Numbered from the stretch's first letter, positions 54,043 to 62,871 are shown. The stretch: DNA of 64,000 nt from Nocardia speluncae NBRC 108251 (GCF_001613245.1 NZ_BDBZ01000045.1:1-64000); one strand, 5' to 3'. Notes: generated from the sequence alone by a model not told the origin. A program made the numbers and translations.

Positions 54043-55275
54043 ATGGATTACGACTGGTCGGAGGCCGACAGGGCCTTCCGAGACGAGGTACGGGCGTTCC
54101 TGGCGGAGAAACTGACGCCCGAGATCAGCACCGCGGGCCGGTTGATGACAAGTGTCTACTCCGACCATGAAGCCGGCTTGGAATGGCAGCGCATCCTGCA
54201 CGAGCAGGGCTGGGCGGCGCCGCAGTGGCCGGTCGAGTACGGCGGCTGCGACTGGTCGCTCACCCAGCACTACATCTTCAGCCGCGAACTCACTCTGGCC
54301 GGCGCGCCCGCGCTCTCGCCGATGGGCATCCGGATGGTGGCCCCGGCGCTGATCGCGTTCGGCACCGAAGAGCAGAAGAACTACTTCCTGCCCCGAATCC
54401 TCACCGGCGAGGTCTTCTTCTGTCAGGGGTACTCGGAGCCCGAAGCCGGCTCGGACCTGGCCGCGCTCAGTATGGCCGCAGTCGACGACGGCGACGATTT
54501 CCGCTGCTCCGGCAGCAAGATCTGGACCACCCACGCCACCGAGGCGAACTGGATCTTCGGCCTGGTCCGCACCTCCCGCGAGGGTCGGAAACAGCAGGGC
54601 ATCACCTTCGTGCTGATGGATATGACCGCCCCCGGCATCGAGATCCGGCCACTGGTCATGAGCTCCGGCGAACAGGTACAGAACCAGATCTTCTTCGACA
54701 ACGTGCGGGTCCCCAAGAGCAATGTGCTCGGGCGGATCGACGACGGCTGGACCGTCGCCAAGTACCTGCTGGTCCACGAACGAGGCGGCGGCGCGATGGC
54801 GCCCGCGCTCCAGGCCATGGCCGAAAACATCGCCACCGCCGCAGCCGCCCAACCCGGCCGCGACGGGAAACCGCTGAGCGCCGACCCGCATTTCGCCGCC
54901 CAGCTCGCCGACGCCCGCATCCGCACCGAGGTCCTCGAAGTGCTGGAATTCCGGACGCTGGCGGCCATGGCCTCCGGCAAGGACCTCGGCAGCTCCTCCT
55001 CGATGCTGAAAATCCTGTCCACCGAACTCAGTCAGCAGCTCACCGAGCTCGCGCTCACCGCGGCCGGACCGCGCGGCCGGGTCTACCAGCCGCACGCCAC
55101 GGCACCCGGCGGCCCGATCGCGGAATACACCCCGCCCGCCGACGGCTACCTCAGCGGCGAGAACTGGCAGGCCGTCGCGCCACTGCGCTACTTCAACGAC
55201 CGCGCGGGTTCGATCTACGCAGGCAGTAACGAAATCCAGCGAAATATTCTCGCCAAGGCAGCATTGGGGCTCTGA
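54043..55275 (+). CDS. Acyl-CoA dehydrogenase, subunit 1 of a coupled pair
   Basis: A 410-residue FadE protein. WAAPQWPVEYGGCDWSLTQH, FCQGYSEPEAGSDLAALSMA, CSGSKIWTTHATEANWIFGL and LVHERGGGAMAP are typical, and YAGSNEIQRNILAKAALG forms the C-terminus. The YEG-position Glu of medium-chain enzymes is Ala here (IYAGS), so the base must be elsewhere or in the partner. ATG 54043 follows GGGAGCGTGT; ATG 54022 is the alternative. The next gene overlaps by one base (TGATG). Such pairs form alpha2-beta2 heterotetramers acting on CoA esters of sterol side chains or rings; that is known for several mycobacterial FadE pairs and inferred here. Confidence 0.88.
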   Translation: MDYDWSEADRAFRDEVRAFLAEKLTPEISTAGRLMTSVYSDHEAGLEWQRILHEQGWAAPQWPVEYGGCDWSLTQHYIFSRELTLAGAPALSPMGIRMVAPALIAFGTEEQKNYFLPRILTGEVFFCQGYSEPEAGSDLAALSMAAVDDGDDFRCSGSKIWTTHATEANWIFGLVRTSREGRKQQGITFVLMDMTAPGIEIRPLVMSSGEQVQNQIFFDNVRVPKSNVLGRIDDGWTVAKYLLVHERGGGAMAPALQAMAENIATAAAAQPGRDGKPLSADPHFAAQLADARIRTEVLEVLEFRTLAAMASGKDLGSSSSMLKILSTELSQQLTELALTAAGPRGRVYQPHATAPGGPIAEYTPPADGYLSGENWQAVAPLRYFNDRAGSIYAGSNEIQRNILAKAALGL

Positions 55276-56417
55276 TGGACTTCACCTTCACCGATGAACA
55301 GCAGATGCTGCGCACCGCGCTCGCCGGGTTTCTCGCCGCCCGCTACGACCTCGAGAAAAGCCGTAGCGCTGTCAAAACCGGGGCCGGCCGGCAGCCCGAG
55401 ATCTGGCGCGGCCTGGCCGAGCTGGATGTGCTCGGGCTGACCTTGCCGGAGGAAACCGGCGGATCCGGCGGCGGGCCGGTCGAATCCATGATCATCACCG
55501 AGGAATTGGGTCGCGCGCTGGTCGTGGAACCCTATGTCGACACCGTGGTGGTCGGTGGCGGGCTGCTACGCCGCTCCGGCGGCGAACCCGCCCAGGAGCT
55601 GCTGCGCAAGATTGCCCAGGGGAGTGCGCGGATCGCCTTCGCCGCCCTCGAACCCGGCTCCGGCGAAGTGCGCCACGATGTTTCGGTCACCGCTCGCCGC
55701 GACGGTGAGAGTTGGGTGCTCGACGGTGCCAAGATCGTGGTCACCGGCGCGCCCATCGCCACCCATCTGATCATCTCCGCCCGCACTGCAGGTGAACGCC
55801 GCGACCAGGACGGAATCTCGCTGTTCCTGGTGGAATTCGATGCGGCCGTGCCGCCGGCGGGCATCGAAATGCACCGCTACCGAACCATCGACGACCGGAC
55901 CGCCGCCGATCTCACCTTCACAGGTTTCCGCATTCCCGTCGGCGCCCTACTCGGGACCGAAGGCCGGGCGTGGTCGATCATCGACGCCACCGTCGACGAC
56001 GCCATCGCCGCGGTTGCCTCCGAAGCGGTCGGGCTGATGCGCAAGGTGCTCGACGATACTGTCGAATACACCAAGCAACGCCAGCAGTTCGGCGTTCCGA
56101 TCAGCAGTTTCCAAGCGCTGCAACACCGTATGGTCGATATGCTGATCGAACTCGAGCAGAGCATCGCCGCCGCCTACCTGGCCGCTTACGCCCTCGATGC
56201 CGAACCCGCCGAGCGGGCCCGCGCCATTTCCGCGGCCAAGGTAACCATCGGCCGCGCGACCCGCTTCATCGGCCAGAATTCGGTGCAATTGCACGGCGCG
56301 ATGGGTATGACCGAGGAATTGGCCATCGGTCATTATTTCAAACGGCTCACCGCCATCGAGTACGAATTCGGAAACAGCTCCGATCATCTCGCCCGCTATA
56401 TCGCGTTGACGGGCTGA
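55275..56417 (+). CDS. Acyl-CoA dehydrogenase, subunit 2 of a coupled pair
   Basis: A 380-residue FadE-like protein translated through a TGATG overlap with the first subunit. MDFTFTDEQQMLRTALAGFL begins the N-terminal helical domain. LDVLGLTLPEETGGSGGG and IAFAALEPGSGEV cover the weakened FAD loop, and YTKQRQQFGVPISSFQALQH contains the conserved R-x-Q-F-G. The end QLHGAMGMTEELAIGHYFKR keeps the Q-x-H/L-G-G-like FAD contact. The canonical TEPxAGSD motif is absent, as is common in one chain of heterotetrameric FadEs. The two together are expected to make one active site per heterodimer. Confidence 0.86.
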   Translation: MDFTFTDEQQMLRTALAGFLAARYDLEKSRSAVKTGAGRQPEIWRGLAELDVLGLTLPEETGGSGGGPVESMIITEELGRALVVEPYVDTVVVGGGLLRRSGGEPAQELLRKIAQGSARIAFAALEPGSGEVRHDVSVTARRDGESWVLDGAKIVVTGAPIATHLIISARTAGERRDQDGISLFLVEFDAAVPPAGIEMHRYRTIDDRTAADLTFTGFRIPVGALLGTEGRAWSIIDATVDDAIAAVASEAVGLMRKVLDDTVEYTKQRQQFGVPISSFQALQHRMVDMLIELEQSIAAAYLAAYALDAEPAERARAISAAKVTIGRATRFIGQNSVQLHGAMGMTEELAIGHYFKRLTAIEYEFGNSSDHLARYIALTG

Positions 56418-56543
56418 TCGGCCCGCACCCCACTCACCTGTGCCCGAGTGGAGTGCGGAAAATCCGTGCGGGGCCGTGCGGTGGCTCGTCAGAGGGGGAT
56501 CACCGCGCGGTCCGGTATGCCGGTAGTGCGCTGGCAGGCCGGA

Positions 56544-57332
56544 CTATCGCCGGATCGCGCGCAGGACAGCAGTCTCGACCGGCGAGGCCGAGCCCGGCTC
56601 TGCCGGCCGCGGCGCGCCGGCGGGGCCGAGGTTCGGCTGGGCGAGGAAACGGGGTTCGGTGCCGCGGTGTGGTTGACCCGCGTGGACGAGGAACGGGTGG
56701 CACAGGTACACATCGCCTGCTCGGCCGGTGGCGTAGGAAAGTGGGCGGTGCGCGGTGGCCCGTTCGGCGCGGCCGGCCAGTTCCCGGGCGTCGAGGCCGG
56801 TATCGCCCTCCGGTTCCAGAATTCGAGCCACGTCCAGGTGGGAGCCGACCCGGAGCCGGGTCGGAGCGTCGGAGTCGCCGGTGTCGGAGAAGAGGAACAG
56901 CATGAGCAGCGCCCGGTCCTTCGAATGGATATTGACCCGCCAAGTGAGATAGTCGGTGAAGCTCGATTGCGGGCCCGGAAAGCTGGCGTCCACATGCCAG
57001 CCGTCGAGTACGGCGGGCTCATTGCCGGGGAACCGTATTACGAATCCGCCCAGGCCGGTCTTCGGCGCCCAGCGCTTCGGGCCGACAAGCCGATCGTAGG
57101 CGGCATGCAGCCGCGGCGTGTTCGCGGCAGCCACGAACGGTGCGCAGGAGTAGTCGGGTCGGGTGGCGACCGGGTTGGGCCAGGAACCGGGCGCGTCCGG
57201 CGATGCGTTCAGATCGCTCCAGACGACCGCGCGGCACTGCTCTGCCAGGGCACGAGGAAACGCCTCCGGCAGGTGCACGAAACCGGTGTCGATGAACGAG
57301 GACACCTGATCATCGTTGAGCATGGCTACCAT
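56544..57332 (-). CDS. Phytanoyl-CoA dioxygenase family (Fe(II)/2-oxoglutarate) protein
   Basis: A 262-residue PhyH-like oxygenase. MVAMLNDDQVSSFIDTGFVH is the typical helical start. DGWHVDASFPGPQ supplies the H-x-D metal pair, LLMLFLFSDTGDSDAPTRLR the core strands, VYLCHPFLVHAGQPHRGTEP the distal His, and RFLAQPNL a likely 2-oxoglutarate Arg. The facial triad looks complete, so hydroxylase activity is expected, on an unknown substrate. ATG 57332 has GGAGG six bases upstream. It is convergent with the acyl-CoA dehydrogenase pair, and the F420-type oxidase gene is divergent. Confidence 0.84.
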   Translation of the reverse strand: MVAMLNDDQVSSFIDTGFVHLPEAFPRALAEQCRAVVWSDLNASPDAPGSWPNPVATRPDYSCAPFVAAANTPRLHAAYDRLVGPKRWAPKTGLGGFVIRFPGNEPAVLDGWHVDASFPGPQSSFTDYLTWRVNIHSKDRALLMLFLFSDTGDSDAPTRLRVGSHLDVARILEPEGDTGLDARELAGRAERATAHRPLSYATGRAGDVYLCHPFLVHAGQPHRGTEPRFLAQPNLGPAGAPRPAEPGSASPVETAVLRAIRR

Positions 57333-57461
57333 TCGAACCTCCACCCGGGCGGCTGCGCCAGTGATTTTCGGGTGGCGTCTCGTGTTCGGTGGTTGGGTCC
57401 GCCTGTTGTCACTGAGTTCATGCTCGGAATAGCAGAGGCCGCCTACGACTTGGACCGGGAT

Positions 57462-57893
57462 ATGACGAACCCACAGTTCGATCCGCGTACGCTGCTCACC
57501 GAAAGCCGCCTGGGCATACTGGCCACGATCAAATCGGACGGCCTGCCGCAGCTCTCGCCCGTGACTCCCTACTACGACCGGGACACAGACGTCATCTACG
57601 TCTCGATGACCGAGGGCCGGGCCAAGACCGTGAACCTGCGTCGTGACCCGCGTGCGGCCCTGGAAGTAACCCGCGCCGACGGCTGGGCCTGGGCAACTGC
57701 GGAGGGCACGGTCACGCTCACCGGTCCGGGTACCGACCCGCACGGCCCTGAGGTCGAGGCACTCGTCGACTACTACCGTGCCGCCGCCGGGGAGCATCCG
57801 GATTGGGACGAGTATCGGTCGGTTATGGTCTCCGACCGCCGAGTGCTCATGAAACTTTCGGTCGAGCACGTGTACGGCGCGGCCCTGCGCTGA
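57462..57893 (+). CDS. PPOX-class (F420-dependent type) oxidoreductase
   Basis: A 143-residue split-barrel protein of the pyridoxamine-oxidase superfamily. MTNPQFDPRTLLTESRLGIL and ATIKSDGLPQLSPVTPYYD form the cofactor-binding barrel, VIYVSMTEGRAKTVNLRRDP follows, and ALEVTRADGWAWATAEGTVT completes it. This pattern fits the F420-binding PPOX proteins of actinobacteria rather than PdxH. ATG 57462 is the family-like start; ATG 57420 would add 14 residues. It starts 130 bp from the divergent PhyH-type gene. The substrate is unknown. Confidence 0.82.
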   Translation: MTNPQFDPRTLLTESRLGILATIKSDGLPQLSPVTPYYDRDTDVIYVSMTEGRAKTVNLRRDPRAALEVTRADGWAWATAEGTVTLTGPGTDPHGPEVEALVDYYRAAAGEHPDWDEYRSVMVSDRRVLMKLSVEHVYGAALR

Positions 57894-58046
57894 GCCGCGC
57901 AACGCCGGTCGGTGCGTGGACCATCTACCCATGGCGCACCCGATATGTTGCCGACACCGGTTCGACGCCGTGATCCACCAGGTGGCCGAGCTTATGACCG
58001 GGTGATCAACCGCTCCTCGGGACCCGGCACCGTCCGGGCGAACGGG

Positions 58047-58133
58047 AGGAGTTCGATCGCATGAAACCGGCAGCAGCGCGAGGGCCCGGGTCCGGCACGG
58101 TGCCGGGCCCGGGCCCTGGTCGATCGAACTCCT
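58047..58133. repeat. Large nested stem-loop in the convergent intergenic region
   Basis: The outer arms AGGAGTTCGATCG (58047-58059) and CGATCGAACTCCT (58121-58133) are a perfect 13-bp match. Inside, GGGCCCGGGTCCGGCAC (58082-58098) and GTGCCGGGCCCGGGCCC (58100-58116) pair over 17 bp with one G-T wobble and a one-base loop. A 22-nt bulge lies on the left side only. It is placed between two gene ends (57893 and 58202) and has no T-run. The rest of the 308-bp gap shows no gene. Confidence 0.85.
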
Positions 58134-58201
58134 ACCCGGCCGTGCCGATGTCGTGATCGCCCGACACTCGCCGGAGTTCGTTCCGTTCTGCTGCTATTCG
58201 G

Positions 58202-61200
58202 TCAGCTCTTGCGTCCCGGGGCCTTCGCGCCGGATTTGAATCCGAGGGCGCCCGGTTTGGCGGCCGGAGGAGTCGCACCGGACCCGTTGCCGGCGGTGCC
58301 GTTGTCCGGCGATTCGGCGGCCTCGGCCGCGGAATCTGCCGGTGCAGGCTCCGCGGTTTCGGCGACGGGTGCCGTTTCGGCGGCTGCCGGCTCGTCGGCG
58401 GCGGGTGCCTTCGCGCCGGGCGCTTTCGGACCCGGGCGCTTGAACCCGGACTTCATTGCCAGACCCTTGGCCGGCTTCGAGGGCTTGCTCTCGGCCGGTG
58501 CTGCCGCGGTGGGCTGCTCGGTTTCCGTGGGTTCGGCCGGTGCCGTGGATTCCGCCGGAGCGGTATCGGCTGCCGGGGCCGATTCCGCTGCTGCCGGAAC
58601 GGCGGTCGTGGCTCCCGGGGCTTTCGGGCCCGGGCGTTTGAACCCGGACTTCATCGCGAGACCCTTGGCGGCGACCGTGGGTTTGCTCTCGGTCGGGGCC
58701 GAGCTCGCGGTGGAATCCGCCTCGGTGGTGGGTTCGGCCTTAGCCGGTTCCGCCGCAGGTGCCTTGGCGCCGGGTGCCTTGGCGGCCCCCTTCATGGCGA
58801 GCCCCTTGCCGCCGGGTGCTTTGGCGGCGCCCTTCATGCCCAGACCCTTCACGGGCGGAGCCGCCTCGGCTTCTCCGGCTTCGGCCGGGGCGGTTTCCGC
58901 GGGAGCGGTTTCCGCTTTGGCACCAGGGGCCTTCGCCGCGCCCTTCATGGCGAGCCCCTTGCCGCCGGGTGCCTTGGCAGCGCCCTTCATTCCGAGACCC
59001 TTGGTGGCAGGCGCGGCCGGGGCGGCTTCGCCGGCATCGCTTTCGGCAGCGGGTGCTTTGGCGCCGGGTGCTTTGGCGGCGCCCTTCATGCCGAGGCCCT
59101 TACCAGGTGCCTTCGCCGGACCCTTCATAGCCAGGCCGCCGCCCTTCGGAGCCGCCTTCTCCGCAGCCGGGGCCGCCGCTTCGGCAACCGGTTCGGGCTC
59201 GGGTTCGGGCTCGGGTTCGGCCTTGGGTTCCTGGATGACCGTCAGGTTGGCGGTGAGCTGTTCCGGCTGCTGCCGCTCGATGGATTCGAGCATCAGCTGC
59301 GCGACGTCGACGACCTCCACGCCCTCGCCCTGACCGGACTCCTGGCGTGCGGTGACACCGTCGGTGAGCATGACCCGGCAGAACGGGCAGCCCGTGGCGA
59401 TCTTGGCGGGTGAGGTGGTGAGTGCCTCGTCCACGCGGTCGATATTGATGCGCTTGCCCAGCTGCTCCTCCATCCACATCCGGGCGCCGCCGGCGCCACA
59501 GCACATGGACCGTTCACCGTGGCGGGGCATTTCCACCAGGTTCGAGCCGGAGGCCGCCATCAGTTCACGCGGCGCGTTGTAGACCTTGTTGTGGCGGCCC
59601 AGGTAGCAGGGGTCGTGATAGGTCACGTTCTGCGCGACCGGAGCGACCGGGACGAGCTGTTTACCGCGCACCAGCCGGTTCAGCAGCTGGGTGTGGTGCA
59701 CCACCTCATAGGTCCCGCCGACCTGCGGGTACTCGTTGTTGAGCGCGTTGAAGCAGTGCGCGCAGGTAACGACGATCTTCTTCTGTTTCTGCTCCACGCC
59801 CTCGAACACCGAATCCAGCATTTCGATGTTCTGCACGGCCAGCTGCTGGAACAGGAATTCGTTACCCGCACGCCGCGCCGAATCACCGGTGCAGGTCTCT
59901 TCCTGACCCAGGACCATGAACTTCACCCCGGCGGTCGCCAGCAGTTCCGCGACGGCCTTGGTGGTCTTTTTCGCGCGATCCTCGTAGGCGCCGGCGCAGC
60001 CGACCCAGAACAGGTATTCGTAACCGTCGAAGCTGTCGGCGTCTTTACCGAATACCGGGATATCGAAGTCGACTTCGTTGATCCAGTTGAGCCGGTCCTT
60101 GGCGTTCTGGCCCCACGGGTTGCCCTTGTTCTCCAGGTTCTTGAACAGACCCGCGAGCTCGGACGGGAACTCCGATTCGATCAGCACCTGGTAGCGGCGC
60201 ATATCGATGATGTGGTCGACATGCTCGATATCGACCGGGCACTGTTCGACGCAGGCGCCGCAGGTGGTGCAGCTCCACAGCACCTCGGGGTCGATGATGC
60301 CGCTGACATCCTCGGTGCCGACCAGGGGACGCTCGGCCTCGGCGCGGGCGGCCTCGGAGATCTGGGCGAGCTTCGCCTCGTCGGGGTTGCCCTCGGCATC
60401 GACCAGGCCGACCTCGTCGCCTGCCGAATCCCTGCTGCCCCCGGCGAGCAGATACGGCGCCTTGGCGCGGCCGTGGTCGCGCAGCGACATGATCAGCAGT
60501 TTGGGTGAGAGGGGCTTACCCGTGTTCCACGCCGGGCACTGCGACTGGCAACGGCCGCATTCGGTGCAGGTGGTGAAATCCAGCCAGCCCTTCCACGAGA
60601 AATCCTCCACCCGGCCGGCACCCAGCGTGTCGGTATCGGGGTCGACATTCTCCATATCCAGGGCGCGGCCCTTGGACATCATCGGCTTGGCTGCGCCCAG
60701 AGCGACGTCGCCGTCGTCCTCACGCTTGAAGTAGATGTTCGGGAAGGCCGAGAACCGGTGCCAGGCCACACCCCAGGTGATGTTTCGGCCGACCAGGTAC
60801 AGGAAGGCCATTCCGGACATCAATTTGATGAAGGCGAAGATCGACACCATGGTCGGGCTGGCCGGCAGTAGTTCGGCCACTCGCATGGTGAAGAAATCGG
60901 TCGCGCCGTTGGCGTGGCCGTAGGTCGCGATCTTGCCGGCTTTCACGAAGACCATGCCCAGGCCCTCGAGAAGGACGATCGCCTCGATCACATAGGCCGG
61001 ACCGAAGGCGGAACCGCTGAAACGGGAGAGCCGTTCCGGGACCCGCGGATGGTTCAGCTGCCGGATCACGATCAGCGTCACGATGCCGACAACCGTGCCG
61101 ATACCGAGAATCTCGTCCCACAGGTGGTAGATCGCGGTGTTGCCGATGAGCGGCCAATGGAAGGCCGGATCGAAGGTCTGTCCGTACGCCTCGAACCAGA

Positions 61201-61459
61201 GGATCGCGCCGCCCAGGAAGCCGATCATCACGAGCCAGTGGGCCCAGCCGACTGTCCGGAACTTGTTCATCCGGGTATGCGCCAGGAACTCTACGAGCAT
61301 CTGCTTGAAACGCGGGATGAACGGACGCCAGCGATCAGGTGCGGGCTGGCCCAGCATGATGGCGCGGACGATATCCCGGACGCCGCCGAAGAACGACGCC
61401 CAACACAGCAGGCTGAGCGCCGCTCCCAAGGTGCCCAGCGTCACTGTCAGGGCATTCAT
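58202..61459 (-). CDS. etfD: EtfD: membrane iron-sulfur electron-transfer-flavoprotein dehydrogenase, with long repeat tail
   Basis: A 1085-residue orthologue of Rv0338c/EtfD, which moves electrons from acyl-CoA dehydrogenases via EtfBA into the menaquinone pool. The N-terminal 300 residues carry about five to six membrane helices (MNALTVTLGTLGAALSLLCW to the VGRNITWGVAWHRFSAF region). Two 4Fe-4S motifs follow, CTECGRCQSQCPAWN and CTTCGACVEQCPVD. Two CCG-type Cys-rich domains include FWVGCAGAYEDR, CAHCFNAL, PCYLGRHNKVYN and MCCGAGGARMW. From about residue 745 a 340-residue Ala/Pro/Lys/Glu tail carries nine copies of a GLxMKxxxKxPG motif. ATG 61459 has AAAGGTCG upstream. A TTAC-N6-GTAA site stands at 61543. 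Confidence 0.9.
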   Translation of the reverse strand: MNALTVTLGTLGAALSLLCWASFFGGVRDIVRAIMLGQPAPDRWRPFIPRFKQMLVEFLAHTRMNKFRTVGWAHWLVMIGFLGGAILWFEAYGQTFDPAFHWPLIGNTAIYHLWDEILGIGTVVGIVTLIVIRQLNHPRVPERLSRFSGSAFGPAYVIEAIVLLEGLGMVFVKAGKIATYGHANGATDFFTMRVAELLPASPTMVSIFAFIKLMSGMAFLYLVGRNITWGVAWHRFSAFPNIYFKREDDGDVALGAAKPMMSKGRALDMENVDPDTDTLGAGRVEDFSWKGWLDFTTCTECGRCQSQCPAWNTGKPLSPKLLIMSLRDHGRAKAPYLLAGGSRDSAGDEVGLVDAEGNPDEAKLAQISEAARAEAERPLVGTEDVSGIIDPEVLWSCTTCGACVEQCPVDIEHVDHIIDMRRYQVLIESEFPSELAGLFKNLENKGNPWGQNAKDRLNWINEVDFDIPVFGKDADSFDGYEYLFWVGCAGAYEDRAKKTTKAVAELLATAGVKFMVLGQEETCTGDSARRAGNEFLFQQLAVQNIEMLDSVFEGVEQKQKKIVVTCAHCFNALNNEYPQVGGTYEVVHHTQLLNRLVRGKQLVPVAPVAQNVTYHDPCYLGRHNKVYNAPRELMAASGSNLVEMPRHGERSMCCGAGGARMWMEEQLGKRINIDRVDEALTTSPAKIATGCPFCRVMLTDGVTARQESGQGEGVEVVDVAQLMLESIERQQPEQLTANLTVIQEPKAEPEPEPEPEPVAEAAAPAAEKAAPKGGGLAMKGPAKAPGKGLGMKGAAKAPGAKAPAAESDAGEAAPAAPATKGLGMKGAAKAPGGKGLAMKGAAKAPGAKAETAPAETAPAEAGEAEAAPPVKGLGMKGAAKAPGGKGLAMKGAAKAPGAKAPAAEPAKAEPTTEADSTASSAPTESKPTVAAKGLAMKSGFKRPGPKAPGATTAVPAAAESAPAADTAPAESTAPAEPTETEQPTAAAPAESKPSKPAKGLAMKSGFKRPGPKAPGAKAPAADEPAAAETAPVAETAEPAPADSAAEAAESPDNGTAGNGSGATPPAAKPGALGFKSGAKAPGRKS

Positions 61460-61542
61460 GTCGCGACCTTTCTTTCGAGGCAACACGAGGTGTGAGCAAC
61501 AATTGATTACCTCGTCCGGCTCGTATCGTAACTGCCGGTAAG

Positions 61543-61556
61543 TTACTCGCCGGTAA
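61543..61556. promoter_or_regulatory. TTAC-N6-GTAA operator before etfD
   Basis: TTACTCGCCGGTAA lies 84 bp upstream of the etfD start. It matches the TTAC-N6-GTAA palindrome of the TetR, fabG4/fadA2 and fadE5 promoters. A degenerate neighbour (GTAACTGCCGGTAA at 61528-61541) sits one and a half helical turns away. The region 61557-61911 holds the promoter of the secreted-protein gene and no other gene that I can support. Confidence 0.65.
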
Positions 61557-61911
61557 CAACTGGGGTCCAGTGTACGATCGCCGCGGCGCCACCACCCCAT
61601 CTGCCTGGGCTTTCCCATGTTCGGGGTGCCGTGATCAATGTCACCTTATTCGGTTGGCGGTCCATAACTGTTCTGGCTGATGAACACCGTAAAGGGCCCG
61701 CTGTCGACGGCCTTGCTAAGGCCAGGCTTACCCGCCCGGGTTCTCACGTTTGGGATACGAATCTCGCCTTTCGCCAACGCATTCGATTACGCTCAGCGAG
61801 ATCTGTCAGGACAGCGTGACATCTCATAACGCTCGGGGAGGAAATCAGGGTCGCGGCCCCCGCGATCCCCTCGCGTGCAGACGTTGCGCTGGATACCCCG
61901 ATTGGAAATGG

Positions 61912-62658
61912 ATGAAACTCGCGAGACCCACTGCCGTCGCGGCAATGGTCATTGGTTCACTCACCCTGAGCTTCGGCACATCACACGCCGAGCCTGCGGC
62001 TCCGGCGCCGAAAGAACCGATCAACTACGCCGTGCAGCTCGTCGAGAAGACTGTCGTCGCCACCCTCGGCGGCGGAACCTTCTCGATCGTCGAGAAGGAG
62101 CTGGAGCCCGAAGCGGCTGCGCCCGGCACTCCGCAGGGAGAGCCGATTGCCGAAGCGGCCGAGACTCAGGTACTCGAAATCAAGGATGACGCCGGTGCCC
62201 TCGTTGCCTCGGTGCCGTTGAAATTTACGGCGAACGGCGTCGACATCCCGGTGGCGTCCGAGGTGAAGAACGACGGAAAGATCGTCGAGATCACCCCGGA
62301 GAAGCCCGAGGGTCTGGACACGACCCAGCCGCTGGCCGTGCAGCCGATTGCCTCGCCGATGGAAAACCAGAAAGCTCAGAGCGAGTTCGTCAGCAACTTC
62401 AGCATCGCTACCGCGATCGGTGGCTTCGTCGGCACCGCTATCGGTGCTGTGATCGGGTGCGTGGTGACAATCGTTGCCGGTTGCATTCCCGGCCTGATAA
62501 CAGGTGCCGGTGTAGGCGGAATCCTCGGCACCATCGCAGTTGGTGGACCGACTCTGGTCGGTGCAGGGATCGAGCTGTTCAACACGCTCCAGGCGCCGGA
62601 CGGCACGACCAAGTGGGCCAACGGCGGGGCTCCGGTGAACGTCGAGCCGCCGAAGTAA
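61912..62658 (+). CDS. Secreted protein with Gly-rich hydrophobic C-terminus, unknown function
   Basis: A 248-residue exported protein. MKLARPTAVAAMVIGSLTLS is the signal peptide, probably cleaved near SHAEP. A mixed beta domain follows (VEKTVVATLGGGTFSIVEKE, LEIKDDAGALVASVPLKFTA, DIPVASEVKNDGKIVEITPE). A Gly/Ala/Val-rich segment, IGGFVGTAIGAVIGCVVTIV and then AGCIPGLITGAG, holds two Cys and resembles membrane-inserting Gly-zipper regions. I recall many similar Nocardia proteins without known function. ATG 61912 fits the signal peptide; the longer frame starts in the promoter. A 34-bp perfect palindrome at 62681 follows. Confidence 0.75.
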   Translation: MKLARPTAVAAMVIGSLTLSFGTSHAEPAAPAPKEPINYAVQLVEKTVVATLGGGTFSIVEKELEPEAAAPGTPQGEPIAEAAETQVLEIKDDAGALVASVPLKFTANGVDIPVASEVKNDGKIVEITPEKPEGLDTTQPLAVQPIASPMENQKAQSEFVSNFSIATAIGGFVGTAIGAVIGCVVTIVAGCIPGLITGAGVGGILGTIAVGGPTLVGAGIELFNTLQAPDGTTKWANGGAPVNVEPPK

Positions 62659-62680
62659 CGAACCGGCGACAGCCCATTCG

Positions 62681-62714
62681 GATCGGCCCGCACGGCATGC
62701 CGTGCGGGCCGATC
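62681..62714. terminator. Perfect 34-bp palindromic hairpin
   Basis: GATCGGCCCGCACGGCA followed directly by its reverse complement TGCCGTGCGGGCCGATC: 17-bp arms with no mismatch, 23 bp beyond the secreted-protein stop. There is no T-run. It probably terminates or protects the transcript; it is longer than most such hairpins in this window. Confidence 0.8.
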
Positions 62715-62871
62715 TCTGTCTGCACCATGCGAACGCCGTCGTCGACAATCACCCGACCGCATCGATCAATGCATGCGCGGTGCGTCGGCTGCCTGGGCAG
62801 GGAGGCCGAACTCAGAGGTGGCGGACAACGCAAGGGCTCGATGTTTTCGCCGGAAGCTGCCCAGGCACAGG

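Noticed and set aside
56448-57461. Extended N-terminus of the PPOX gene across the PhyH gene
   Set aside because: Antisense to the PhyH-type oxygenase. The PPOX family start lies at 57462.
58780-59130. Regular direct repeats that might be read as a CRISPR or satellite array
   Set aside because: Repeat lengths and spacers are in-frame codon repeats of the EtfD tail, not uniform repeat-spacer units.
58209-59333. 374-codon plus-strand frame opposite the EtfD tail
   Set aside because: It mirrors the repeat tail (Ala/Gly/Pro-rich) and is explained fully by the minus-strand gene.
61528-61541. GTAACTGCCGGTAA as an additional full operator
   Set aside because: Only the right half-site fits TTAC-N6-GTAA, so it is kept as a degenerate neighbour and not counted.
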